DNA of 64,000 nucleotides from Holacanthus passer (lineage: Eukaryota > Chordata > Actinopteri > Pomacanthidae). The notes beneath the pieces were generated by a model. That model made no database searches, had not been told where the DNA came from, and saw only the letters and a list, made by a program, of their open reading frames with translations. The position numbers and the translations under genes are program-made. The stretch is taken from the NCBI GenBank assembly GCA_025331565.1, contig JAFREQ010000011.1:11552001-11616000 (forward strand). Reading direction: 5' to 3'. Positions 25,372-38,100 of the stretch are shown here, in pieces; the stretch's first letter is position 1, and each line of letters opens with the position of its first letter.

Positions 25372-26989
25372 ACTTGATGCTCGAGGGGGACTTGCTGCCG
25401 GTGCAACGCGAGGACCAGGAGACCCTGTTCGTTACTTTGGGTGCTGGGTGGTGGCGTGCAAGAGTTTTGGAGCGAGCACTGCACAAATGACTCATTATCT
25501 GCAAAGAGAAAGCAAAGTCTTTTTCTCACGTACATTCACTCGAGTTGAACGGCCAATTTTAATACAGGCAAGCCCTGCTATTACAGCACAAGCCCTTTGA
25601 AAACTCTCAAAAGTGTCTGCATGTGTCCTGTATTAATGACCAGATATTGGTGATTCAGTTCCTGTGCGATGAACCACTAAGGTCCTATCAAGCAGGACAG
25701 CTTCATCGCTCACTCTTCCTTATGGTAATGTACATAATCACTCACACACACGTGCAGGTGAGCTTGTCATTTGGACATCTGCCAGTATCATCCAGATAAA
25801 GCCTGGTCTTAACTCTGCCCCTGACGCCCCTAACATCTGTTAAATGAAATATTGAATGTCCCTCTGCACTTTTGTAAACGTAGGTATTTAGGTAGGACTA
25901 CTGATTTGTATCCTGTGAGCTGATTGCAGACCTGCACTTGTGTTAATAAGACACGGTCGGAAGGCAAAGTGACAAGTCTCAAACAGATTGAACAGGTCGG
26001 TGAAGTCCACTCACCATTGACCGAGGATGCGGCTCTGATAAAAACGTGGTTAAATCACACGTTGAACTGAGAAAAAGCTCCGCACCTTCAGTAGATTTCT
26101 ACTCAAGTAGAAAGATTTAAGCACGGACTTACTCAAGTGAAAGCATAGAGAAGCTTCCAATTAATTAATGATGTGCGCATGACTCTCAGATTAAAATTAA
26201 CTGCTGCGCTGACTGCAAATGACTCACTCCTGTTTTACATTCTTTGAGTATGTGCGAGAGGTTCCTAGGTGAATCTTGGGTCATCAGCTGCATCAGTGAT
26301 TTCAGGTGTGAGGAATAATAAACTGTTGTTGACTTCTTCTGCCTCTGTAACTCATACAGACGTGTGGTTTCCTCCTCACGAACTTGATATTATTTCAGGA
26401 TATATTCAGGAAGTCTGTTTGTCTTTGGGCCCCTGTCCTGGATAGATTTCTGACATGATAATACTATTTCTGTCAATTCTTCATGCAGCTAATGGAGCAT
26501 CAAAAGTGGTGGCAGCTGATCGACTGTTGATGAAAGCATTTAAATTGTCCTACATTTATCAGCTGTGAGTGTTTTAAGATCCAGTGTTGATGCATTAAAG
26601 CAGTGGTTCCAAACCTGACTTAATATAAAGTCATACCACCTGGTCATAGGTTGTTTATAAGTTACAAGCAACTCAATTGGAGCATTTTTCCCCATTCAGA
26701 TTGTTTCATCTTAATAATCATTAGGGGCCTAAAAAGGTAACACATGAAAGAAGCAAGGATTATAGAAAAGTCTGAAAAATAAACATAATTAAGTGAATCA
26801 TCATTGATTTATTTCTTAATTCCATCATCTTGTCCCCATTTTTATCAGCCTTCTGGTGACAAGCGGTCATCGCTGTGAGGTTTTAGCTCTGCATTTGTCA
26901 AGCTTGAGTTTGTGTTTGTTGTAATTGTTCCTATCAGGCTGTTATTGACTGTTTAGATTGAAATCGCTCTAATGTCCGTCTGTTGAATA

Positions 26990-27115
26990 TGAAGCTGCCA
27001 CCAGCAGCCGGTTAGCTTAGCTTGGCATAAAGACTGGAAACAGGAGCTCTGTTCAAATGTAATCAGCCAAACCAGCACCTCCACAGCTCACTGATGAACA
27101 TTTACATCTTGAACA
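26990..27115 (+). repeat. Dispersed percomorph repeat (copy 1)
   Basis: Contains gcataaagactggaaacagg (27025-27044), then accagcacctccacagctcac, units of a frequent percomorph SINE/MITE-like repeat. The 20-base segment is the exact reverse complement of 30495-30514. Confidence 0.65.
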
Positions 27116-28592
27116 CTGTGTCTCTTCTTTGTTAGAAGCTGGTCACGTCTTACCATCTTAAATCAAGTATTGGAGAAAATGTGAAAAGTTATAATTCTTT
27201 AATATTTTGCAGAAATACTTTTAATTTGAATTTGAAGCTATGTTTTCTTCGGATTTAAAGAAGAAGAAGACACTTAAGCATCTCTCAATCGGATCAACGG
27301 AAGTGTGGAGGAAACTTGTTTGAGTATTAGTTGATAGTTGATTTAAAATGAGATAATATCATAAGGAAAAAAAGAGTCTCTGAATGACTTTCTGTAATAA
27401 AGATGGAAAAGCCACTGTGTAAGATGGTATTCCCCCAAAATATTATGACTCAGTCTAAATGCAATGAAACTGTCAGATTAAGAGACATTGAAGCATCTAT
27501 TTAAAAACAATCCTTACTGCTCCAGGATATTGGTCTTTTTTTTTCCCCCATCATAACAGATGCAATTTAAAAACAGAGAAAAACTAAACGTGAGCTCTCA
27601 TCTCGCCACATGTAAGTTAATGTAATTCCCTCCCTATTATCAACTGTCAGTCCAGGAACAGCACTTTTAACGAAGCCCCCCCCCACCAAAAAAAAATCAT
27701 AGCTTTTCAGGCCACTTTAACAGTGTGGTGGTGTGTAGATGAATAATGCAAAGATACAATAAAAACCTCTGAAACAAAGGCAGCGTACATCCATCACTGC
27801 GTTCTGGCCAATCAGAGAAGTGGCAGTAATGATCTCTGAGAGACAAAGAGAGAGGATGAATGTTTGATGAGGAAGGCGGGATGGGGCTCCTGGGAGGCGA
27901 AGGGACGGCTGAACACATGCGAGGGATTCCCCCTGTACAGGTGGAGAGAGGAGGAGATGGATGGAGTGGAGGTGCGGCTCAGTCAGCTTTGAAAGATGGG
28001 GCCGGCTGTTTGTGAAACAGAAGCATGAAAGCATATATAGAATGAGGTGGATTGTATGATAATCAGGACGTGGATATGAGGTTCCACTTACTGCGCGTCT
28101 CCAGCGAATGTGAGCACAGCTGTGTGATTGTGACGCCTCTGAATTGATTCATGTCTTCTTAATTGCGCTAGCTGCTGCTTCAAAGATGCTGTGAAAGGAC
28201 CTTCTCGCTCTTTAATTGCTAATTGTATGAATGACCTTATCAGAAAAAGGTCAGCGGTTGTATTTTTGGGAAGGCATTTCATTGTTTTACTGAAGTAACT
28301 TTTCAGTGGACATCATCACTCCAGTCCTCACAAACATTCATTAAAGTGGATTCACACACTGGACTGTGAGTGGTGTGCACAGATAATCCACGTAGGATTT
28401 TCTGTAAACATCTTCTTTGCCATCACTATATTTTATAGATCGTTTTAGATCCTGCTGCTGATTAAATAGGCTGAAACACTTCACCGTGCTAAGTGGCCGT
28501 GTTTGCTGACTGTTTGAATGAGTCATTATGAGTAATTCCACCAGGGATGAGTGAGAAAAACTTGAAAATGATTTCTTAATTGGTGGAAATGC

Positions 28593-28621
28593 ATCCAATA
28601 TGTATATACAGTATATTGGAT
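28593..28621. repeat. Short palindrome
   Basis: ATCCAATAT and ATATTGGAT flank an 11-base AT-rich centre. It may be chance in AT-rich DNA. Confidence 0.6.
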
Positions 28622-30264
28622 ACAACTTCCAAATTGTCTAAAGACCTGGCAGGATGATTGGATTGTGAACGTGAGACGACAAACCTCAAATGATTGTAAC
28701 ACGATTAAAGACACTGAAGCTGGCATTAGTTGTGTTTACAAAGTGGGCTATGTGTTTATTGCAGCCCAGTCTCTTCAGGTCAACGATGACTTTTTTTTTA
28801 AACATCTGTCTGGAAGTTAATGGGTGTAACTTATATAACTTACCTCACATACATAACTTACATACATAACAATCTTTTTCTAAACCTAATCAAACTGCAA
28901 CCATTTCACAATAACCACATCACCAGGTCACCTGGCTCTCTGGATTTACTCTCCACAAAAGTCACGTTATTTGTATGCAGATTGACCGAAGATACACATA
29001 TACTTGTCTTTGCAGAGAAGGGTGTTATGGGTAACTGCAGGCTCACAGAGGAGCCTACACAAACGCCTCCCAAATCTCAAAAATGCGTCATTGGAACACG
29101 CGCACCAAGCACACTGATTGGTTGATCCAACTCCTGAACTTGCTCAAACAGAAGGAAACTGTACATTTGCTGGGGGCTATTTCTAGTTATAGATTATTAC
29201 TATATGAACATTTTGCCGCTCTAGTGAGTATTTACAGGAACAGGACAGTGTTTGTGGAATCAACTCAAAATAGACATTGTGTGTGGTCATGTGGGAATAA
29301 AACTATGTGAGGCTTACGCATTAAATACTTGTTAGCAGGATCAATTAACTGTTGGTTTTGCTCTTGTGAAACTGGTTATGCAGAATATCACCAGCTTTCA
29401 TATGCGTCAGGAAATTCAATGATGTATCAGATTGTCAGTATCAAACCATCAGAGTTTTACGTGTCACAGGTGGCTCGAGGATTTGAAGCTTCATGCGTTG
29501 TTTGTGCTCAACCATGTGCGTGTGTGTACTCTGGAGTCCTCGTTCCCATTAGCAGACCATTTTCAGTCTTCCCCCACCCAGGACTATTCTTTGTCAGCTG
29601 GAAATGTGATTTTAGGGAAGTCTAACTGCCATTACCTTTGCTTCCTCTTAGCCAGCCTCTAAGTCATTCCACAGGGGATCTCCAACCTGCTCGCCCGCGC
29701 TCAGGGCTGCATATACAGTAGATGACCTCCACTCTTCAACACTTGTTATCGCCTGGGGGGATATTACCATATTAATGCTGCACTCCACTCCTGTGGCAAA
29801 TGAGTGTCAAAAAAAAAAAAAAAGCAGCCTGGATAGCATCTTTCTCAAACCCCACCCATATCCCCGTTTCCCCGCTGCCCACACTGCCATCCACTCCTCT
29901 TTCTCTCTTTTTTTGTTTTCCTGCCCTCTCGCATCTGCTATCTTTTCTTGTATTTTTTTTCGCCCCCGTCCACTCCTCCCGTTCCTTCACACAGTCTGGT
30001 TTGAAGTGTGTAAGAGGCTGGCAGGCTTTAGCGTCTTGAATTAAAAAGGCCATCTGGTGAAGAGGGAAACAGAGATGGCTGCATAGGAGGAGAGAGGAAA
30101 AATGAAAGGGAGAGTTATTCTTTGAAGTTAACTTGTCCACAGAATCCTGGGTGGGATATTGCATCTAAAGTGTAAATATTACTCTTAACATCTGTCATTT
30201 ATGCATACACAGTATTTTTGGATTGCTTTACGCTGATTTAGTGTGTGAGCTAGAAACAGAGCGC

Positions 30265-30535
30265 TAACCACAGCCATAAGCAAGCTTGGCTCTGTCCTAC
30301 AGGACTTTTATTGGACGGGAGCAGGACTCCAGGAAGTGAATGAAATATTCCAACACATAACCATCTGTAAAAGTCACATCATGTCTTTTTCCCTTTGTTT
30401 TTTTATACCTTAAACAAACAAGATATATGTTACTTAGGGAACTTTAGTGTTGCTGGTAAGTAACCTGTGGAGAGAGCCAGGCTAGCTGTTTCCCCCTGTT
30501 TCCAGTCTTTATGCTAAGCTAAGCTAACAGTCTGC
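30265..30535 (-). repeat. Dispersed percomorph repeat (copy 2, reverse)
   Basis: Longer reverse copy of the element near 27.0 kb. Read on the - strand: gcataaagactggaaacagg, agctagcctggctctc, the middle with ttgtttaaggtataaa, then cttcctggagtcctgc near the far end. Together with copy 1 it forms an inverted pair about 3.3 kb apart inside the presumed grm2 leader intron. Confidence 0.65.
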
Positions 30536-30560
30536 TGATAGCTTGTATCAGCAGACTGTT
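30526..30560. repeat. Perfect 15-bp hairpin
   Basis: AACAGTCTGCTGATA (30526-30540), five-base loop gcttg, then the exact reverse complement TATCAGCAGACTGTT (30546-30560). It lies at the edge of the reverse repeat copy. Confidence 0.9.
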
Positions 30561-33500
30561 CTCTCATATTTAAGAGACTGCAAAATCAATCTTCTCATCT
30601 AACTCTGCAAAAAAGCAAAAAGTGTATTTCGCTGAATGTCTGACTGTTGCTTTGAGTGTGATTTTCAAATGAAGTGTCTAAAAATAAACTCGCACACAGG
30701 GCTGCCAACGTTTGACTTCAGCTTGGAGTGAGATTTGTTCCTGCCGGGCGCCACTCGCCACTAACCCAAACACGACAAATTCATAAAACTGGACAGATGA
30801 CCATCATACACCAAGTTAACATGCCCGAACCATCAGTTGATTAGTCAATTGTCAAAAAATTAATTGGCAACTGTTTTGACACATCAATGCATATTTTGAA
30901 CATTTCACGGTTTCAGCTTCGCAAATGTGAAGATTTGCTGCTTTTCCTTTTAATTACTGTAATAATTACAATTTCTTTTTAATAATCTTGCAGTTCAGAC
31001 TGACAAAACAAGCTTGTGAAAGTGTCACTTTGGGCTCTGGGTAATTGTGACAACATTTCTCACTATTTTCTGAATTTTTACAAACTAACACACACACACA
31101 CACTCTCGCCCCATAGAGATGAGTTGATGAAGTGATGAAGGTGCTTCCCCGCTGAATACTGAAGCATCGTTGACTGATGTTATAACTGCAAGACAGATGT
31201 AATGAGCCACACAGTGCGAACAATGCTGCAGGTTCAAACAGATGATGATCGATGCGTTCGTGGCCAATCAATGAAAAGTGCTGCTTTGACCTTGTAATGC
31301 TCTGCGCCTCAGCCCATCTGAACTTGAAAAAAAAAAAAAAATTACGTTGGAGGTAGCAAAGACGGAAAGTTAGCATGAGAAAATGTGAATGTGTGAGATC
31401 TGTGTCAGTTCAGTCTAACGCTCATTGGATGAGTGCTGCAGCCCTGCTCGTACGCTTGAATGTTTCTGGCTTAAAAAGTTAAGTATCATTCTTCATAAAA
31501 CTGTAGCACGTAGAGGAGATTTGGAGATGACCAACCTTTACTGCTTATGGCTTTGCAATGACAGATTTTCCAAAAGGAATGTGCATGCTGTTATAATAGG
31601 TTGTATATTGGAGTTTAGTGAACAGAGAGAAAGAGTCCACTGGTGAGATGGACGCCTCCTGTGGGAACCCAAGATAGGGGAGGAGACTGACAATGTGGAA
31701 GCCAGAAATCCTTTTGTCACCACTCTCTCTTGAGGCTGTGTGCTTAAGTGCTCCACCAGTGTTATTGCCCACATTTTTTTCACTGCATAATTCCATTCAC
31801 AATAAACACATTTGGTTGGCTTACAGCAACGCTTCACATGCTGCAGAGCCACAGTTCAGCCAGAACACACTCCCCAAACATTAGGACGTTCTTGTTGAAC
31901 ACAGTCGAGCTCCGCCGCCTGTCTGCAGTTGCCTTTGTATGCCAGTGAAGTAGTAGTGACTTGGCCCATATGTGCAGGCTGTTGCAATGGACTCTCACTT
32001 GTTGACAAACCGCTGAGGGAGCAAATGGAAAGTCTGACATCCTCCACGCTTATTTTGTGTGGAAGAAAAGGGACCTTTTAAGTTTCACTCATCAAATGTA
32101 ATGCAACATGTCACATCTTATGTCTTATTCAAAGACTGCAGGTTTTGCCCCAGAAGCATCTTTCTAAAGCAGTAATTCTTTACCAAAAGCACTTCTGGAT
32201 GAGTAAGAATACTGATGGATCAAAGCAATTAAAGCAATATCTAAACACATGATTGGTTCTTCAGTTCTTGTTCTGTTGGGATGTGTCAAAGAGGCAGGAC
32301 ATAAAAAAAGCTCTGACTGGAGTCGGATCAGTTCGGTCAGTTCTCAGCGCAGTGCTTCCCAGTTCTCCCACAGGACCAGTTTGCCCATGCACCATGCATG
32401 GCCAGACTGGCCCACTTGTCCTGGTCTGTCTTCCACTTCCTCTTCACCCTCTCCATCTACTGGCAAGTTTCCATGGAAACAACAGGGAGAGAGAGAGAGA
32501 CGATTGAGAGAGAAAGACAAGACAGAAACAGAGAAAACCCCCCAAAGAATGTGGTCTGCAGTCTGACTCCTGTTTGAGAGCTATACGTTGTTTTAATAGG
32601 TAGGCCAGTATTTGAAACAGAGAGAAAGAGATATGAGCATTAATATCCTCCTGCTATGGTTTCATAATCTCTCATCAATACAGTTAATTACTGCTTGTCA
32701 GCCTACTTGACTTGTTGAGACAGTGGATATGAGACAGATCATTCTGGCTCAATAATTTACTCCGATAAACTTCTCCCACACTCGACGCTCTGCTTAATTA
32801 AGCCTCTGGGATTTGTGGCGACTGACACCAGGACTGAACAATAACCCCGCGACTCCTCTGTTGCAGATCCATACATGAACTGCATCAGCTTTAACTCCTC
32901 GCATGGAAGTGTCACATTAAATTGGGACGTGGCTCTGCACAGTATCGATGCCAGATTTACGACCAATTTGAGAAACTGGAAAAAGCAGATTTTACTATAC
33001 TGATGTGTAATTTTACTCTTTCAGGAAAATGAAAGCGTTATAGATTTAATAGAAACAATTGGACCACTTTGGGTTTTATGTGGTTTTGAAGTAATCTAAC
33101 TTAAAGGAATTGTTTGATCACTCATACTGCAGAATAGATTCACTGCTCCCCGAAGAACAATCTGCTGTCCATTGCATTTTGCACTAACTTGGTAGCAGCA
33201 AAGTGCTTAATTTTTCTTCCTTCTAGCTCCAAGGAATCCATTTTGCTGATGACACTAACCTCTGACCTGGCAGATCAATTGTGTGTTATTACTATTTTAA
33301 ATGAACGCAAACAGTAAAAGCTTTAATAATTCAAGGACAGGGCTCAACTCTGCAGTGTTTTTCCAACAGCACTGAAACCACGAATGGGCTGTTTGTCTCA
33401 GTATGAGTCACATTTGTTTTACTAATGTGTTTTTTTTAAGCTGGGAATGAAGCATGCTCACTTTATTTTAGTGTTGCATCTGGCTTTGCATTGAAAATAA

Positions 33501-34421
33501 ATAATGTAGTACATTACAGACAGCAGAAGACACAAATAAGTTTACGTGGCTCTCGATAAAATCACACTAATTCAATCATTGGGCAGCAAAATTAATTTTT
33601 ATGCTTGAAATAGATTTCAATACTTTATCTCTTTTATTTGCATGTGGATTTTGCTTTTCTTGTGCATAAATTGTGTTTTTTTTGTAAGAGTAGCTGATGT
33701 GATTTGACAGAATGTTCCTCGGGGACATGATTTGTTATCTCTGCAGACTTTCAGTGAGCGGGAACATGTGCACATGCGATTATAAAAGAGTTGCACGATC
33801 ATCTGCCTTAGAAGGGGAGTAACTTGAGGTCAGACAGACAACGAAACAGGAGGGGAGGAGACAAGGAGTTTCAAAATAAAACGCGCACGCAGTCTGAATG
33901 AAGCCTCTCACAATGAGGGTTTGTCTGTGTGCTGCTGGAAAACAGGAGAAAACCTTTTGGAGGATGTTTGTGTTGTCCTCAGGGAGCAGAGGTGAACTCT
34001 GCTCTGATGGTGAGCTCTGTCTTCAAGCTTCTGCCAACATTTTATCGATTGATTTTTTCCCCCATAATATACAGTACTATATACAGTATATACCTCTTCA
34101 AGATTCCTTCTACATAACAGAAACATTTCAAATGGTAATTGTCCTTATAGTAGACCCAGTTCTTTGATACGTTTCCCTCTGTTGTGTAGTGTAGTGTGTT
34201 TTGGCTTCTATTAATTGAACCGTCTTTATATCTATCTGTCCTTCATATCACATCCATCATCAAAAAGCATCAAAAGATACAAATATTTACTCACTTGTAC
34301 AGATGTCAAATATTTCCATGGGATGAGTCGGTCCCTGGCAGACACAATGTGTGTGAAACAAAGGGATCATTGTACTCCAGCTCAAAGGCTGTGTCTGAAT
34401 TTCTCTCTGTTTGATCTGCAG

Positions 34422-34619
34422 GCTGTAATCTACAAAAAACTCTGGAGAAGAGAAGGACGAAGAGGATGGCACTGATGCAGTAAATGGCCTCTGCCAGAAT
34501 AAAAACACTGGTGCTTTGAGATCTGGTGCTGCTGCGCCTTACTGTTCTTTTCTTCAAAGCTTGACCAGACGCTGACCAGAAACCACAGGCGGGACGGTGA
34601 CCTTGTTTTGCCCAGGGAT
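34422..34619 (+). other. grm2: grm2 5' UTR within the first coding exon, with two short uORFs
   Basis: The acceptor tttgatctgcag ends at 34421 and the start codon is at 34620. Two upstream ATGs lie within this leader: 34466-34483 (5 codons plus stop) and 34484-34519 (11 codons plus stop), placed directly end to start. Both stop before the main ATG. Confidence 0.65.
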
Positions 34620-35147
34620 ATGTCATTGGGGAAATCCCCTGTGTTGGGGGTGCGCCCTGTGCCCCGACCCCTCTGGCTGTCCCGCCTCAGCCTGCTGTGC
34701 TTATGTGTATCTCTCTTCGCCCAGGCTCCCCAGGGTTTGCCTGTGGTAGGTTATAACACTGACTCCAAGAGGGAGATCACGCTGGACGGAGACTTGATGA
34801 TTGGCGGCCTGTTTCCCGTGCACCAGAAGGGTGAGGGCGCACAGGACTGTGGGAAGATCAATGCTCAGAGAGGGATCCAGAGACTGGAGGCCATGCTGCT
34901 GGCACTGGATGAAATCAACAGGGACGAGCGTATCCTGCCCGGGATCAGACTGGGAGCTCATATACTGGACACTTGCTCTAAGGACACCTATGCTCTGGAG
35001 CAGTCTCTGGAGTTTGTCCGGGCCTCCCTCACCAAAGTGGATGACAGTGAGTACACGTGCCCCGACGGCTCCTACGCCATCCACGATGACGTCCCTCTGG
35101 CTATCTCTGGTGTCATAGGAGGCTCCTACAGCGATGTCTCCATTCAG
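34620..35147 (+). CDS. grm2: grm2 coding exon 1: signal peptide and N-terminal flytrap lobe
   Basis: It holds 176 codons and ends phase 0 at ATTCAG|gtagga. The ATG at 34620 (context gggataATGt, G at -3) is chosen because it precedes a clear signal peptide (PLWLSRLSLLCLCVSLF); the only in-frame sequence before it lacks an ATG. It contains GGLFPVHQKG, RGIQRLEAML, the loop cysteine of TCPDGSYA that forms the family's dimer disulfide, and GVIGGSYSDVSIQ. Confidence 0.93.
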
Positions 35148-38100
35148 GTAGGAGTAAAAAAAAAAAACACAACTGAGTGGGTATATATATCTGCAGTAAT
35201 TAATTTCAAATTTGCAGTTGAAGGTGATCTTTGCTTTATGCCATAAAATCAAAAGTGACCTTAATTTAGTCAGACAGTACAATTACAGAAGGTGTATTTA
35301 ACTGTCAGCAGTGGGCTTGAGAGAGAGACGGAGTGAGTAGGGAGTACAAGCGAGGACGAGAGTGTGATGGATGGTCATATAACTGTCCATTTAGACTTAA
35401 GCACCATGTGCAATTACCCCTTGTGAGATGTTAACACAGGGACTTAATGAGTATCGGTTCCACAAGGAGGATCTGTTTACCTGTACGCCCATATGCTTGG
35501 CTGATCTAATTTAGGAGATCTCTTTCTCTTTCCCGGTAATTCACACTTGAGCTGCGTCCCTGTCAGAGGCAGACATGCTACAGATGTTGCGCTCGGGACG
35601 GGCTGACAGGATGACTAGTGACGGCATGATTACTCTCAGCAGCAGTGGCTCCTTTCGGCTCACTCGAGCTGACGCGATGAAAGCTCTGCTAATTGGGTCT
35701 CCAAATCTTCAGCCGTAATATGGCTGCCACATCAGTGTAATTTCAAGGCATTGTGAGGAGAGATAAGTGTGTCACGTGGAACTGAGATTTGTAAATATCC
35801 ACAAATATACATGCCTTAAAGCATTAACTTAAACTCATCATCCCGGCTCAGTCAGCCAGAGGACCGTGTCTGCTGTCTCGGCTGAGGAGCACGGTTCACC
35901 TCACTCGAGACCCGCAGCCTCGTGTTCCAGATATCTGCCCGTTTGAAGAAAGGAACACACTTCAGCCCAACTGGAAATAATAATTGGCTTCAGATCATTG
36001 ATAAACCATAGATACTGTAGGAACCCCTGCCAGTGGAAGTCTGCTATTAGCAGCTTTTTGCACTGGGTGCTTCAGGACAATAGGCTGCTTGTGGCATCCT
36101 TCCATACTTTTCAGTCATGATTTGTAGACAACAGTGGCCAGCAGTCGACCTGTCAACACTGATATACCATCAATAAATTAATCACAGTGAATAGCTGCTC
36201 AGTTTCTATCTGCTGCCATGCAAGTGTGTGAAACCCCTGTCTGCGTTATATCCATACTATTAGAATGAGTACTACTATTTAGGTTTAGTTACTATTCTAC
36301 AATTGTACTGGAACTGCTGCAGTTCAAAAACAAATGTCGTGGTCTCTCTGCTGACAAAACACAATGCCAAACATATGGTACAGTACAATGATACATTACA
36401 CAGGCAGAGAGCTCCTGGGACGTAATGTAAGAGGAGGATCCAGAGCACCTATATTGGGAGTCCTGGTGAAAAGGACAGTTTGGAAATAAAGGATTTGATA
36501 AACGAGCTGTAATTTTAGTGAAACCCTGCATGTGGGGCTCCTCAGAGACTGCCCTTGTCTTGTGGTAATTTATGGATACACTATTACAAGCCTGAGGTCT
36601 GAGGTCTGCCCTAGCTTCTCACTGAATCCTCCTCATCGGTAGGAGTGCACCACAGGACACAGTTCCCTTTCTCACGATGAATAACCCTCTATATTGCAAT
36701 GTGTTATAGTTATGAGGTGTGCTAACTCCTGCTATTTCTGTGGGCTGGATGTTGAGCGACGACACTCGCAGTCGCTTGAACTGTACATTTGCTCATACCT
36801 TATTTTTTTAATCACTTGTAAGCTTGAATTGTTATCAGATAATTATAAAAGATAACACTTGTAACTTATTTAACCTTCCCGATGTTTTAAAGATGTTGCT
36901 ATATGAGATGTGCCCTTTGAAAACAACACAAGGTGTATCTCTTTACATGTGCGGCTGTGTTTTCGGGGGCATTGTTATTACAAAGATATGCATTTGGGGC
37001 GTGAGAACGTGTGGCATTTCTGTGCAGCCGCTGGTTGTTGCTTTGCAGATACCATCTCTACATAATGTTTCAGTCCTTTGAAGCTGCCTGGTTTGTGCAT
37101 AATCTATAGCCAGTCAGACCTTTGAGTGAACCAGGCTGGCTGTGTGAAAGACTACCATGCCTGCCCTTCTGTGTGAGCGGCAGGGGGTTAAGTCAAATGA
37201 GTGTATTTCGCCCCAAAGGCCAGGCAGTTACAGGACGGCTAGCAATATTGGTCTAAAGACCTTCATTGCCATGGCGACATGGTGGAACATGGAGAACCGA
37301 CAGGTGGTGAGAACGCTGAGTGCCGTCTAAATCTGTCACAATGAAGGAGCGTGTTGCTGTGCTGCTGGTGTTGTGGTGTGACAATCGCAGATATGTGGGC
37401 GGATCTGGCTGCAGGCCTAGCCATGCTGGCGTTACATGGGCACAGATTGAGTTAAGTGTGGAGGCGAAGTTCTATGACGCTCTTGCAGGATAGGTCCTGT
37501 CTTCCCCATCTGTGGATGCTGCTGAGTTGTCGGGAGGTTTGGCAGAGGTGCGCCTGCCCTGCAGAGGATGTAGAGGGATCGAATGAGAGATCATGTTTCG
37601 CAGAAACACTGAGACAGTGACGGGCAAATATGATCATGGAGTGGGGGAGTAGGGGGTGAGATGGAGTGAGTCACATGGCATCATATGGCATCAAACCATT
37701 TGAAAATCAAAAGCCCGTATTTTAAACAGTCACAAGGAAGTCTGTGATGCCATCTGGACAGTCTGAATGAATCTACTTGTGGAAATATTTATGTGATTCA
37801 AGTGTTTATCCATGAACATCTTCCCTGTGGTCTATCTAAGCAGCAGGTTATCAATGCAAGGTGAGTAACGACCTTGTGATGACATGTTCAGTACATTCAT
37901 CATCTTCATTCATGTGTGAAGAGCTGCAGCACTGACAAGATACACGTTTACTTACCCTGCAAGATATTCAGTAGTGTTGTCGCATACTGAAAGCAGAAAT
38001 GCTTTAATCATAAACGATCTTCAAAAAACTGTCAGTCTGCATCCAGCGTGTGAATGTTTCTGGATATAGCTGCTTTATAGAAGGAACATTAGTGTTATTA

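Larger units (their letters stand above)
24070..34421 (+). other. grm2: grm2 leader intron (inferred)
   Basis: This is a 10.35 kb inferred intron between the candidate leader exon and the first coding exon. It holds a (TG)n run at 24095-24113, a hairpin at 25279-25371, an inverted pair of one fish repeat (about 26990-27115 and 30265-30535), a perfect 15-bp hairpin at 30526-30560 and a small palindrome at 28593-28621. No coding exon is seen. Confidence 0.45.

Noticed and set aside
31538..31852. 104-codon - strand frame in the presumed grm2 leader intron
   Set aside because: Contains no known domain, overlaps other equally long frames in the same stretch, and has no transcript signal.
35101..35246. 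Read-through of the first grm2 coding exon beyond 35147
   Set aside because: The open frame continues into AAAAAAAAAA and non-family sequence; the GT donor at 35148 and the phase-0 join to VANLLRL at 45218 show it is intron.
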